Source of the DNA: Pseudomonas vancouverensis
GTDB lineage: Bacteria > Pseudomonadota > Gammaproteobacteria > Pseudomonadales > Pseudomonadaceae
Assembly: GCF_004348895.1 (NCBI RefSeq)
Contig: NZ_RRZK01000032.1
Location: forward strand, 310,001 to 374,000
Length of the DNA stretch: 64,000 nt
Direction: 5' to 3'
Shown piece by piece: positions 26,163 to 35,622 of this stretch (position 1 is the first letter of the stretch; the number at the start of each line of letters is the position of its first letter). The translations under genes and the position numbers were made by a program. The notes beneath the pieces were generated by a model. That model was not told where the DNA came from. It worked only from the letters and a program-made list of their open reading frames with translations, and did not search any database.

Positions 26163-26198
26163 AAACCCCGCCCGGCGCCGCGCCGGGCGGGGTTTTTT
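26163..26198 (+). terminator. acsA terminator
   Basis: A 12-base GC stem (CCCCGCCCGGC / GCCGGGCGGGG) followed by TTTTTT, 20 bases after acsA. Confidence 0.9.
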
Positions 26199-26579
26199 AT
26201 GCCTTGGGTTTTGTGATGATTGAGCCGGGCTGCCAGCGATGACGATCTTTCAGACACCACACAATCAACAGCCAATATTTATCGGCTTCCTCTGTAGGAC
26301 TTTTTCCGTTGTTACCCGCGAATCTTCCGGTTACCCATTGTGTAACCGTATCGATCAAATTCGGGGCATTGGGAAACGCCAAGCCCCATTCCAGGGCCTC
26401 AAACCCGCCGCAAAAAAATAAGACGCCACGCTGCGCTTGCCGGATTAGAAGGGTTTGCCAATAATAGGCCCGCAATTTGCTTTATAGATCGGTTCAACAT
26501 CTTTTGCTCTTGCATGATTTTGCAGGGCTGTCAACGCGTCAAACGGCTTTCTCGGTGCATCTGTAACTAGTTGTCGCAT
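26197..26579 (-). pseudogene. Possible decayed small gene
   Basis: Two adjoining frames read as one protein if a frameshift is assumed: ATG 26579 gives MRQLVTDAPRKPFDALTALQ up to a stop at 26445, and another frame continues LLIRQAQRGVLFFCGGFEAL then FPNAPNLIDTVTQWVTGRF to a stop at 26197. The second frame alone has only a TTG (26475) as a start. I do not recognise it. The sequence is more AT-rich than the flanks, and its 3' end runs into the acsA terminator. Could be non-coding. Confidence 0.3.
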
Positions 26580-26618
26580 TGAAGAAATATCGGCCTCGGG
26601 CCTGTCGTTAGAATGCCG
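26572..26618. promoter_or_regulatory. ArgR-type operator before aotJ
   Basis: TGTCGCATTGAAGAAA fits the P. aeruginosa ArgR half-site TGTCGC-N8-AA exactly (26572-26587); TGTCGTTAGAATGC lies 31 bases on as a weaker second half. 150-200 bases before aotJ. Confidence 0.6.
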
Positions 26619-26768
26619 ATCACTCGCTCGTCGTAGGCCGTGTTGAAATCCACACAGGTTTCAACAGGAACATTCCCAGGACGCAGCACTGCTTTGCGGT
26701 TCCACTCATTCGCATATTGGGCTGTCGCTCACTCTGCCGTTTTTGCCCTTTACCGATGGAGTTCCAAG

Positions 26769-27542
26769 ATGAAGAAACTCGTGCTGCTTGGCGCCCTGGC
26801 ATTGTCCGTGTTGTCCCTGCCGACCTTCGCCGATGAAAAGCCTCTGAAGATTGGTATCGAGGCGGCTTACCCTCCGTTTGCTTCGAAAGCTCCGGACGGC
26901 AGCATTGTTGGTTTTGACTACGACATCGGCAACGCCCTGTGCGAAGAGATGAAGGTCAAGTGCGTGTGGGTCGAGCAAGAGTTCGACGGCCTGATCCCGG
27001 CACTGAAAGTGCGCAAGATCGACGCGATCCTGTCGTCCATGTCGATCACCGAAGATCGCAAGAAGTCCGTGGACTTCACCAACAAGTACTACAACACCCC
27101 GGCTCGCCTGGTGATGAAGGAAGGTACCGTGGTCAGCGACAACCTGACCGAGCTCAAGGGCAAGAACATTGGCGTGCAGCGTGGTTCGATCCACGAGCGT
27201 TTCGCCCGCGAAGTCCTGGCCCCGCTGGGTGCCGAGATCAAGCCATACGGTTCGCAGAACGAAATCTACCTGGACGTCGCCGCCGGCCGCCTCGACGGCA
27301 CCGTGGCAGACGCTACGCTTCTGGATGACGGTTTCCTGAAAACCGACGCTGGCAAAGGTTTCGCGTTCGTCGGCCCTGCGTTCACCGACGTCAAGTACTT
27401 CGGTGACGGCGTAGGCATCGCGGTTCGCAAAGGTGATGCGTTGAAAGACCAGATCAACACCGCGATCACTGCCATTCGTGCGAACGGCAAATACAAGCAA
27501 ATCCAGGACAAGTACTTCGCCTTCGATATCTACGGCAAGTAA
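26769..27542 (+). CDS. aotJ: Arginine/ornithine ABC transporter, substrate-binding protein
   Basis: A 257-residue periplasmic binding protein with signal peptide (MKKLVLLGALALSVLSLPTF). The polar amino-acid-binding family is evident from KIGIEAAYPPFASKAPDG, GFDYDIGNALCEEMKVKC, ILSSMSITEDRKKSVDFT and NIGVQRGSIHERF. Homologue of PA0888. ATG 26769 is the signal-peptide start; the frame is open to 26640 but that part lies in the promoter. A terminator-like hairpin separates it from the permease genes. ArgR sites lie upstream. Confidence 0.93.
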   Translation: MKKLVLLGALALSVLSLPTFADEKPLKIGIEAAYPPFASKAPDGSIVGFDYDIGNALCEEMKVKCVWVEQEFDGLIPALKVRKIDAILSSMSITEDRKKSVDFTNKYYNTPARLVMKEGTVVSDNLTELKGKNIGVQRGSIHERFAREVLAPLGAEIKPYGSQNEIYLDVAAGRLDGTVADATLLDDGFLKTDAGKGFAFVGPAFTDVKYFGDGVGIAVRKGDALKDQINTAITAIRANGKYKQIQDKYFAFDIYGK

Positions 27543-27565
27543 CACGTCCCGGCGACAAGTCCGAA

Positions 27566-27607
27566 ATGGCGCAAGCAACAGGATCTCTGCGGTTTGCGCC
27601 ATTTTTT
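27566..27607 (+). terminator. Intercistronic attenuator between aotJ and aotQ
   Basis: ATGGCGCAA ... TTGCGCCAT stem with a 19-base loop then TTTTTT. Partial termination here would make the binding protein more abundant than the permease. Confidence 0.7.
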
Positions 27608-27633
27608 CATCCCAACTTTCGAGGACCTGAATC

Positions 27634-28323
27634 ATGTTGAAAGGCTACGGGGCTGTCATCCTCGATGGCGCTTGGCTGACGCTTCAGCTCGCCTTGTCGT
27701 CCATGGCCCTGGCCATTTTTCTGGGTCTGATCGGCGTGGCACTGCGTCTTTCCCCGGTGCGCTGGCTGGCCTGGCTGGGCGATCTGTATTCCACGGTGAT
27801 ACGCGGTATTCCCGACCTGGTGTTGATCCTGCTGATTTTCTACGGCGGTCAGGACCTGCTCAACCGCGTCGCGCCGATGCTCGGCTTCAACGATTACATC
27901 GACCTGAACCCGTTGGCCGCCGGTATCGGCACCCTCGGTTTCATCTTCGGTGCCTATCTGTCGGAAACCTTCCGTGGCGCCTTCATGGCGATCCCCAAGG
28001 GGCAGGCTGAAGCAGGCATGGCCTACGGCATGAGCAGTTTTCAGGTGTTCTTCCGGGTGCTGGTGCCACAGATGATTCGCCTGGCGATTCCGGGCTTCAC
28101 CAACAACTGGCTGGTACTGACCAAGGCCACCGCGCTGATTTCGGTGGTGGGCCTGCAAGACATGATGTTCAAGGCCAAGCAGGCGGCGGATGCCACCCGC
28201 GAGCCTTTCACCTTCTTCCTCGCAGTGGCGGCGATGTACCTGGTGATCACCAGTGTCTCGTTGCTGGCATTGCGTCACCTTGAGAAGCGCTACTCGGTAG
28301 GCGTAAGGGCGGCTGATCTATGA
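27634..28323 (+). CDS. aotQ: Arginine/ornithine ABC transporter permease AotQ
   Basis: A 229-residue inner-membrane permease of the HisQ/M family with about five membrane helices and the coupling-loop motif GAYLSETFRGAFMAIPKGQ, EAGMAYGMSSFQVF. GAGG precedes the ATG. Its stop overlaps the aotM start (ATGA). Homologue of PA0889. Confidence 0.92.
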   Translation: MLKGYGAVILDGAWLTLQLALSSMALAIFLGLIGVALRLSPVRWLAWLGDLYSTVIRGIPDLVLILLIFYGGQDLLNRVAPMLGFNDYIDLNPLAAGIGTLGFIFGAYLSETFRGAFMAIPKGQAEAGMAYGMSSFQVFFRVLVPQMIRLAIPGFTNNWLVLTKATALISVVGLQDMMFKAKQAADATREPFTFFLAVAAMYLVITSVSLLALRHLEKRYSVGVRAADL

Positions 28324-29018
28324 TCTTCGACTACAACGTCATTTGGGAAGCCATGCCGCTGTACCTCGGCGGCCTGGTGACTACCCTCAAACTGCTCGCG
28401 CTGTCGCTGTTTTTCGGCCTGCTGTGTGCGTTGCCGCTGGGCCTGATGCGCGTTTCCAAGAATGCCGTGGTCAACGGTGCAGCGTGGCTGTACACCTACG
28501 TGATTCGCGGCACGCCGATGCTGGTGCAACTGTTCCTGATCTACTACGGTCTGGCGCAGTTCGAAGCGGTACGCGAAAGCTTCCTCTGGCCTTGGCTGTC
28601 CAGCGCAACGTTCTGTGCCTGCCTGGCGTTCGCGATCAACACCAGCGCCTACACTGCCGAAATCATCGCCGGCAGCCTGCGCGCCACGCCGAACGGCGAA
28701 ATTGAAGCAGCGAAGGCCATGGGCATGTCGCGCTTCAAGATGTACAAGCGCATCCTGCTGCCATCGGCCCTGCGTCGTGCGTTGCCGCAGTACAGCAACG
28801 AAGTGATCATGATGTTGCAGACCACCAGTCTGGCCTCCATCGTCACCCTGATCGACATCACCGGTGCCGCGCGCACGGTCAACGCCCAGTTCTACCTGCC
28901 GTTCGAAGCCTACATCACCGCCGGCGTGTTCTACCTGTGCCTGACCTTCATTCTGGTCAAGCTGTTCAAGCTGGCCGAACGCCGCTGGCTGGGCTACCTG
29001 GCCCCACGGAAGCACTGA
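28320..29018 (+). CDS. aotM: Arginine/ornithine ABC transporter permease AotM
   Basis: A 232-residue permease partner of AotQ (HisM family), five predicted helices, motif NTSAYTAEIIAGSLRATPNG, EIEAAKAMGMSRFKMY. It starts inside the aotQ stop codon (4-base overlap), so the two are translationally coupled. Homologue of PA0890. Confidence 0.92.
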   Translation: MIFDYNVIWEAMPLYLGGLVTTLKLLALSLFFGLLCALPLGLMRVSKNAVVNGAAWLYTYVIRGTPMLVQLFLIYYGLAQFEAVRESFLWPWLSSATFCACLAFAINTSAYTAEIIAGSLRATPNGEIEAAKAMGMSRFKMYKRILLPSALRRALPQYSNEVIMMLQTTSLASIVTLIDITGAARTVNAQFYLPFEAYITAGVFYLCLTFILVKLFKLAERRWLGYLAPRKH

Positions 29019-29019
29019 T

Positions 29020-30132
29020 ATGGAACGTATCGATCATGCGTTGCCGTGGAGTCACCTGGGCAGTGAACGCCACATTTCGGTGTTCCGCTTCGGCCATGGC
29101 GAGCGCAAGGCCTACATCCAGGCCAGCCTTCACGCCGACGAACTGCCGGGCATGCGCACAGCGTTCGAGCTGAAAAAGCGCCTGGCCGAACTCGAAGCCC
29201 AAGGCTTGCTCAACGGTGTGATTGAACTGGTGCCGGTGGCGAACCCGTTGGGCCTGGGGCAATTGCTGCAGGGCAATCACCAAGGGCGTTTCGAGGCCGG
29301 CAGCGGCAAGAATTTCAACCGCGACTTCGTTGAGTTGAGTGCGCCAGTGGCCGCTGCCTTGGTGGACAGCCTGGGCGATGATCCCCACGCCAACATCGGT
29401 CTGATCCGTCAGGCAATGGCCGATCACTTGGCCGCATTGCCCGAGGCGAGCAGCCAGTTGCAGGGCATGCAGCGCATTTTGCTCAGCCATGCCTGCACTG
29501 CCGACGTGGTCCTTGATCTGCATTGCGATGCCGAGGCAGCGCTGCACATGTATGCCTTGCCGCAGCATTGGCCGCAGTGGCGTTCACTGGCTGCGCACTT
29601 GAATGTGCGGGTGGGATTGCTGGCGGAAGATTCCGGCGGCAGTTCCTTCGACGAAGCTTGCTCGCTGCCGTGGTTGCGTCTGTCGCGTTTGTTCCCGAAT
29701 GCGCAGATTCCTCTGGCGTGCCTGGCGACTACCATTGAACTGGGTGGTCAGGCTGATACCGGCCGCGCCGAATCCCGCGCCCATGCCGAAGGCATTCTGG
29801 CTTTCCTCGCCGAGCAGGGCCTGATCAGTGGCGAGTGGCCGCAAGCTGCGCAAGAGGCTTGCGAAGGCATGCCGTTCGAAGGCACCGAATTGCTCCTGGC
29901 GCCGCACCCCGGTGTGGTGAGTTTCCTGCGTCAACCCGGTGAATGGGTGGAGGCGGGCGACGAAATTTTTGAAGTGATCGATCCGTTGGCGGATCGGGTC
30001 AGCACGGTGTGTGCTGGTACGTCCGGGGTGCTGTTTGCCATTGAACGGCTGCGTTACGCCCAACCCGGTTTCTGGCTGGCCAAGGTGGCGGGGCGCGAAG
30101 CGCTGCGTCACGGGCGCTTGCTCAACGACTGA
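29020..30132 (+). CDS. aotO: Succinylglutamate desuccinylase/aspartoacylase family protein AotO
   Basis: A 370-residue zinc carboxypeptidase-like protein. Zinc ligands appear in ASLHADELPGMRTAF and DLHCDAEAALHMYAL; the C-terminal lobe has the biotinyl-like SFLRQPGEWVEAGDEIFEV. In P. aeruginosa this gene (PA0891) is part of the aot operon but its substrate is not known; it is related to AruE. It starts one base after the aotM stop. Confidence 0.85.
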   Translation: MERIDHALPWSHLGSERHISVFRFGHGERKAYIQASLHADELPGMRTAFELKKRLAELEAQGLLNGVIELVPVANPLGLGQLLQGNHQGRFEAGSGKNFNRDFVELSAPVAAALVDSLGDDPHANIGLIRQAMADHLAALPEASSQLQGMQRILLSHACTADVVLDLHCDAEAALHMYALPQHWPQWRSLAAHLNVRVGLLAEDSGGSSFDEACSLPWLRLSRLFPNAQIPLACLATTIELGGQADTGRAESRAHAEGILAFLAEQGLISGEWPQAAQEACEGMPFEGTELLLAPHPGVVSFLRQPGEWVEAGDEIFEVIDPLADRVSTVCAGTSGVLFAIERLRYAQPGFWLAKVAGREALRHGRLLND

Positions 30133-30159
30133 CTGACTGTTTTTGTGAGAACCGACCGC

Positions 30160-30924
30160 ATGTACAAACTTGAAGTCCAAGACCTGCATAAACGCTATGG
30201 CAGTCACGAAGTGCTCAAGGGCGTGTCCCTGAAAGCGGCCGCCGGCGATGTGATCAGCATCATCGGCTCCAGTGGCTCCGGCAAAAGTACCTTCCTGCGT
30301 TGCATCAACCTGCTGGAGCAGCCGCACGCGGGCAAGATCCTGCTCAACAATGAAGAGTTGAAGCTGGTGGCGAACAAGGATGGCGCGATGAAAGCGGCTG
30401 ATCCGAAGCAGCTGCAGCGCATGCGTTCGCGCCTGTCGATGGTGTTCCAGCATTTCAACCTGTGGTCGCACATGACTGCTCTGGAAAACATCATGGAAGC
30501 GCCGGTCCACGTGCTGGGCGTGTCCAAGGCCGAGGCCCGCGACAAGGCTGAGCACTACCTGAACAAGGTCGGCGTGGCACATCGCAAGGACGCCTACCCG
30601 GGCCACATGTCCGGTGGCGAGCAGCAGCGCGTGGCGATTGCCCGTGCCCTGGCGATGGAACCGGAAGTGATGCTGTTCGACGAACCGACCTCGGCCCTCG
30701 ACCCTGAGCTGGTCGGCGACGTACTGAAGGTCATGCAGGCCCTGGCCCAGGAAGGCCGGACCATGGTGGTGGTCACCCACGAAATGGGCTTCGCCCGTGA
30801 AGTGTCGAACCAGTTGGTATTCCTGTACAAAGGCATCGTCGAAGAAAGCGGTAATCCGCGTGAAGTGCTGGTCAACCCACAGTCCGAGCGTTTGCAGCAA
30901 TTCCTCTCCGGTAGCCTGAAGTAA
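30160..30924 (+). CDS. aotP: Arginine/ornithine ABC transporter ATP-binding protein
   Basis: A 254-residue ATPase: Walker A GSSGSGKSTF, Q-loop MVFQHFNLWSHM, signature SGGEQQRVAIARAL, Walker B VMLFDEPTSALD, switch His in VVVTHEMGF. Family of HisP/AotP. ATG 30160 (MYKLEVQDLHKRYG) is chosen. Last transporter gene; a REP hairpin follows before argR. Confidence 0.95.
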   Translation: MYKLEVQDLHKRYGSHEVLKGVSLKAAAGDVISIIGSSGSGKSTFLRCINLLEQPHAGKILLNNEELKLVANKDGAMKAADPKQLQRMRSRLSMVFQHFNLWSHMTALENIMEAPVHVLGVSKAEARDKAEHYLNKVGVAHRKDAYPGHMSGGEQQRVAIARALAMEPEVMLFDEPTSALDPELVGDVLKVMQALAQEGRTMVVVTHEMGFAREVSNQLVFLYKGIVEESGNPREVLVNPQSERLQQFLSGSLK

Positions 30925-30990
30925 TCAGGACTGCCGTTACGCACCGGGATAGTGCATGCTTCGCCATTTGGAAGCTTGCACCGATCCCGT

Positions 30991-31016
30991 GTAGGAGCCA
31001 GCAAGCTGGCGCCTAC
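30991..31016. repeat. REP-type palindrome between aotP and argR
   Basis: GTAGGAGCCAGC-aa-GCTGGCGCCTAC, a nearly perfect 26-base palindrome of a second REP family. It may stabilise aot mRNA or act as a terminator-like stem. Confidence 0.7.
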
Positions 31017-31095
31017 AGATTTAAGATCTGCGTGTATTTCCGGGCTAGCATTGGCCCATGCCTTCATCATTGTTTTTCGCTTCGGATTGCCCACC

Positions 31096-32088
31096 ATGAC
31101 TGCCCATCGAATTGGTTTCCTGATTTGGCCCAGCACTAAAGCACTGACGCTTGCGCTGGCTGAGGAGGCCTTGCGTGTTGCTCAGCGTGTGCATCCCGAA
31201 GTGGTGTACGAATTGACCTTTCTCCAGGCCGAAGTGCCGGCCGAGTCAACGGCCGAAGGCGCCTGGCAGCTGCCGGGTGAGGCCTGGACCGGCAAGCTGG
31301 AGAACTTTCAGAAACTGTTCCTGCTCGCTGACGAGCCGCCAACGGCATTGGCGCCAGCATTGAGCAGTGCGCTCAAGCAACTGGTGCGTGCCGGTTGTGT
31401 GATCGGCGGCTTGTCGGCAGGTGTCTATCCTTTGGCGCAGCTGGGTCTGCTCGACGGTTATCGCGCCGCCGTGCACTGGCGCTGGCAGGATGATTTCGCC
31501 GAGCGTTTCCCCAAAGTCATCGCCACCAGTCACCTGTTCGACTGGGATCGCGACCGACTGACCGCCTGCGGCGGTATGTCGGTGCTTGACTTGCTGCTGG
31601 CGGTGCTGGCCCGTGATCACGGTGCGGAACTGGCGGGAGCAGTGTCGGAAGAATTAGTGGTCGAGCGCATTCGCGAAGGCGGCGAGCGCCAGCGTATTCC
31701 GTTGCAGAACCGCCTCGGCTCCAGCCATCCAAAGCTCACCCAGGCGGTGTTGCTGATGGAGGCCAACATCGAAGAGCCGCTGACCACCGACGAAATCGCC
31801 CAGCATGTGTGCGTGTCCCGACGACAGCTGGAGCGCATCTTCAAGCAATACCTCAATCGCGTGCCGAGCCAGTACTACCTGGAACTGCGCCTGAACAAGG
31901 CGCGGCAAATGTTGATGCAAACCAGCAAGTCGATCATTCAGATCGGCCTGTCCTGCGGTTTCTCTTCGGGGCCGCATTTTTCCAGCGCTTACCGTAATTT
32001 CTTCGGCGCCACGCCGCGGGAAGATCGCAACCAGCGGCGCAGCAGCAGCCCGTTCGAGTTGTCGTCGGTACCGCCCGAGCGCGGATAG
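31096..32088 (+). CDS. argR: Arginine regulator ArgR (AraC/XylS family)
   Basis: A 330-residue transcription factor. The N-terminal domain resembles a class I glutamine amidotransferase/DJ-1 fold (GGLSAGVYPLAQLG, FDWDRDRLTACGG). The C-terminal AraC domain has two helix-turn-helices (TTDEIAQHVCVSRRQLERIF and QIGLSCGFSSGPHFSSAYRN). In P. aeruginosa it activates aru and aot genes with arginine present. ATG 31096 is chosen; the frame is open earlier but non-homologous. Homologue of PA0893. It is convergent with the decayed LRR gene. Confidence 0.92.
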   Translation: MTAHRIGFLIWPSTKALTLALAEEALRVAQRVHPEVVYELTFLQAEVPAESTAEGAWQLPGEAWTGKLENFQKLFLLADEPPTALAPALSSALKQLVRAGCVIGGLSAGVYPLAQLGLLDGYRAAVHWRWQDDFAERFPKVIATSHLFDWDRDRLTACGGMSVLDLLLAVLARDHGAELAGAVSEELVVERIREGGERQRIPLQNRLGSSHPKLTQAVLLMEANIEEPLTTDEIAQHVCVSRRQLERIFKQYLNRVPSQYYLELRLNKARQMLMQTSKSIIQIGLSCGFSSGPHFSSAYRNFFGATPREDRNQRRSSSPFELSSVPPERG

Positions 32089-32154
32089 TCAGCGGCTGGT
32101 GGGTTCACTGATGCCATGAGCGCGTTGTTCCCATGGCATCGGTCCTGATGGGCC

Positions 32155-34614
32155 TCAATCGTCAGAAAGCTCATCCTCCAGCGCCGGCATATCGTCCAGT
32201 CCTTCAAGGCCCAGGTCGTTACCCGTTCTTCGATAGAATCGGGTGATGCGCTCCAGGCTTGCTTGTGTAAACGGGTTGCCTCGGAAGGTCAGCGTGCGAT
32301 CGGGATCGACGTCCATGAGTGCTGCCGGCATCTCGGTGATGGCGTTGCCACTCAGGTCCAGCTCTTCAAGGTTGTCGTTGCCCAGCACGCCTGCCGGGAT
32401 TTTGCTGATGCCGGTGTTGCTCAGGTCGGCATGGGTAAGTGCGGGCATCCTGCTGCAATCTGGCGTCAGGCCCAAGGGATTGCCCCGCAAGTTCAGATAC
32501 TCCAGGTGTGTCATGTCTGTCAGGCGATTCAGGGTGTGTTCGGTCAGGACGATCTGGCAATCCAGCAGGCCGAGCGACCTCAATGGCATCTTGAACACGT
32601 TTTCAGGGAGGGTACCCAACTCATAGTCCTGGATATGCAGATCGCGGGCAGCAGGGAAGTGCTCAAGGAACTGGCTTACATTGGCTGCACTGTTCTGCGA
32701 ACTCCTGAGTTCCAACATGGAAACATGGTTGAATCTCACGTTCGTTACAGGAAGGTCGCCAATGATCGAACCGGACCAGGAAAATTCGTCCTCATCATCG
32801 ACAGTGCGGACTTCAGCCTGCTTGCGCCAGCAATCCAGCAGGTGCTCCTTGAGCGACAGTCTTCTGGTTTGCTGTTCAAGGCGTTCTTCGGCGGTCAGAG
32901 GCGTGCCTGCTTTCGACTGTTCGGGTATGTCGATAGACCAAGCGTCCAAGTCGCTCGTCAGGTTGGTCAATTCAGGCTCTCGACGCGTCAGTTCCGTGCG
33001 GCTCTCTGCCAATGTCCCGGGCAGGCTATAGAAAAATTCGCTGGCCTGTTCATTGTCCAGATTTGGATACAAGGCTCGCGTCTGATTCAAGTCAGCCTGT
33101 TCGACAAACACTCCAAAGTATTGTTTGGCCCGCTGGTAGTAGGCTTTTATTCGTTCTCGGGTAGCGGTGGAGAGCGGGTTGTTGCCGAATGAGTAGCCCT
33201 TGGTGCTTTCTTCGGGAATGTCGAAAAGTGCTTCCGGCAACTCGGTTATCTGATTGTCATTGAGGAACACTTCCTTTAACCGTGGTTGATTCAACAGACC
33301 TGCGGGTACTTCGGAAAGGCCGGTGTTGGCGAGGTCTACGTACCTCAATTGGGGCAAGGCAGCCAGGTCAAGCGGGAGCCCCAGGGGGTTAACAGACAGG
33401 TCCAGGGTCGAAAGCTGGGGAAAGGACGAGAGCAATGCCCGGCTTTGAGGGCTGAGGACGATACCGCAGTCACTCAATACCAGCCTTTCAAGTGGCGGCA
33501 CGCTGAGCACTGAGGGGATCTGATGCAGAGCGAAGTTGCGCATTTGCAGGTCGTTCAAATTGGGAAACAAGAGCAGGAACTGCTCGGTGGTGCCGACGGC
33601 TTTGTTGCCTCTCAACTCCAGACTGGTCGCGTGGCTGAAGTCGGCGGTCAGTGTCGGCAAATCCCCAGCGACGGCCACCTTTGATTCGAATCGGTCGGCT
33701 CTTTGCGTCGGATCCTGGCTCGAGCGCCGACGCCAGAAACGCTCCAGGTTCTGGGCAAACTCTTCCCGGGCAACGTGTTCGGCATACATCTGTACATTGT
33801 CCAGGGGCTGGCCGGTGATGGGGTGCGTATCAGGTACGTCGCGCGCCCAGGCTCTCAAGTCGGCGCTTAATTGAGTGATTTCTGTTTCCCAGCGACCGAG
33901 TTGAACCCTGCCTTCAGCCAAGGTGCCGGGCAGGCTGTAGATCAGCGTGCTGGCTTGTTCGGGGTTGAGGTCAGGGTACAGCGCCGTTGTTCGATCCAGA
34001 TCGGCCTGTTCGGCCAGGACTCGGAAGTTTTGCCGAGTGCGGTCGTAGTGCGTCTTGATGCGTTCGCGAGCGGCTGTGTTCAACGGGTTGTTGGCAAAGT
34101 CGAATTTCTTGCTGGCTTCACTGTCGAGGGCGAAGAACGCCTCTGGCAACTCATTGATCCGGTTGTCGCGCATTCGCGCCTGTGCCAGTCGCGGATGATT
34201 CGCCAGGCTGTCCGGGACGTTGGCGATACTGGTATTGGAGGCGTCGAGATACACCAGTTCAGGCATCGCTTGTGTGTCCGGCAGTATTGCCAGTGGGTTG
34301 TTTTGCAGGTCCAGCACATTAAGGTGATTCAAAGATGAAAGCAGTGCATTGCCCTCAGGATTAAGCGCAATGCCACAATTGGGCAGCAGTAGCCGCCGCA
34401 GCTGCGACATTTCGCCAATCGCGGGGGGCACGCTGCCCAGCTGGACGTTGTGCATGTCCAGATGCCTGAGTTCCGGGAAGCGCGCCAGGAAAGGTGCTAC
34501 TGCCCTCGTGGATTGACTGCCTTTGATCGACAACAGGGTCACGTGATTGAAATCCGCATTCAGCGTCGGCAGGTTGCCGATGATCGGCTCCGTGACGGCC
34601 AGTGTGGAGCCGGC
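32155..34614 (-). pseudogene. LRR part of a decayed dermonecrotic-toxin-like protein
   Basis: An open frame of ~820 residues without its own start: it begins inside the N-terminal fragment in a different frame. It contains three copies of a ~280-residue module: leucine-rich repeats (LRHLDMHNVQLGSVPPAIGE, LNVLDLQNNPLAILPDTQ, LEELDLSGNAITEMPAALMD) followed by a linker with FYSLPGTLAESRTELTRREP and WRR/WRK. Similar proteins in Pseudomonas join an N-terminal dermonecrotic-toxin domain to LRRs and often a C-terminal NEL E3 ubiquitin-ligase domain; no NEL domain or its catalytic Cys is visible, and the frame ends at LEDELSDD. It is inserted between argR and aruC, which are neighbours in P. aeruginosa. 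Confidence 0.75.
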
Positions 34615-35327
34615 AGTTGCAGGGCGGATTTCAGTGCGGCTTTCTGGCTTTGTTCGACCTTGGGCCGCAAGACGGCGTCTACCACCGGGTTGGATAGGCC
34701 GAGGTTGTCTTCGAGGTAGGTTTTGTACTGGGTGCCGATGTCCAGTTCCCGGCACAATTTGATGAAGGCCGGGATGCTCAGCTTCTCTCTGATGTTCGGC
34801 AGGGTGTCGAACTGCCCGGTGGAGGAGGGTTGGGTGATGAAACTCGAATCGGCTTCATAGGCGTCGTCCTGGGCTTCGTTCATGTCGAAGTTGTGCAGCG
34901 CCGCTTCCAGCAGGGAGACTGTCCAGGAACGGTCGCCGGTGTTGATCCAGCCGACAACCGTCACGGGGATGTACAGGCGCAGGAAGGTTGCGCGCACGTC
35001 CAGGTCCAGGTCGAAGCGATCTATCAATGCCTGTTTGAGCAAGGGTTCGGCAAAGGCATCGGCATCGCGCAGGTGGGCCAGTCGGAGGTCGACGTCGTTC
35101 TGCAGGTTCAGGTGCGCCTCGTTGAGCAGCTTGAGCATTTGATGCTGGGCAGTCGATGCGGCCTTGAGCGGTTCAGTCAGGCGAGGGGCTGTGTTTTTCA
35201 AGGCCTGGCGCCTGGTTGGCGCGGCCTTGCCCAGCCATTGCGGGATCGCATCGACCAGCGGCTGATAGTGACTGTTGGGGTGTTGCGGTTCTGTCGGGTT
35301 GTGAGGGGTGGCTTGCATCGTGCCCAT
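34560..35327 (-). pseudogene. N-terminal fragment of the same toxin-like gene
   Basis: A 255-residue frame starting at ATG 35327 (or 35318). It matches the start of Pseudomonas dermonecrotic-toxin/LRR proteins: HYQPLVDAIPQWLGKAAPTR, LRLAHLRDADAFAEPLLKQA, IREKLSIPAFIKLCRELDIG and VVDAVLRPKVEQSQKAALKS. After KSALQL (about 34614) the frame changes into nonsense and stops at 34560, while the LRR frame takes over. The usual long middle region is missing, so a deletion plus frameshift joined both parts. It could still make a short truncated protein. Confidence 0.75.
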
Positions 35328-35476
35328 CCTTGAGATTTGGAAGAGGCGGAAGCAAAACAGGATGCCTTGCGATGGATGCGGTACATAGTTATGCGTTGCC
35401 CTGTCGGCAAATCAAATCCGCGCCACCCTGCCGCTAACCTTGCCAGCCAGTTAAACTGCGCCTTTGCGACCCTATA

Positions 35477-35543
35477 TGTCGCAACGCTGTAAACCCGGGA
35501 AAATCCGGGGTTTGCGCTATAAGAAGTTGTCGCTTGGCGACAA
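35477..35543. promoter_or_regulatory. ArgR-type operators before aruC
   Basis: TGTCGCAACGCTGTAA (35477-35492) and TGTCGCTTGGCGACAA (35528-35543) both fit TGTCGC-N8-AA exactly, 51 bases apart and 80-150 bases before aruC. Strong support for control of the AST operon by ArgR. Confidence 0.7.
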
Positions 35544-35622
35544 GGCCGGGCTGAAAACTGTCCTTACAATCCCCCCATCGCTCGCCAGTTCCAGGCGAGT
35601 GTTTTCTCTTCAGGAGACTCCG

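Noticed and set aside
29584..30900. 438-residue minus-strand frame over aotO/aotP
   Set aside because: Antisense shadow of two well-supported genes; low-complexity His/Gln-rich translation.
32155..32400. NEL E3 ubiquitin-ligase domain at the end of the LRR frame
   Set aside because: The frame stops directly after the last LRR; no Cys-containing NEL motif is seen.
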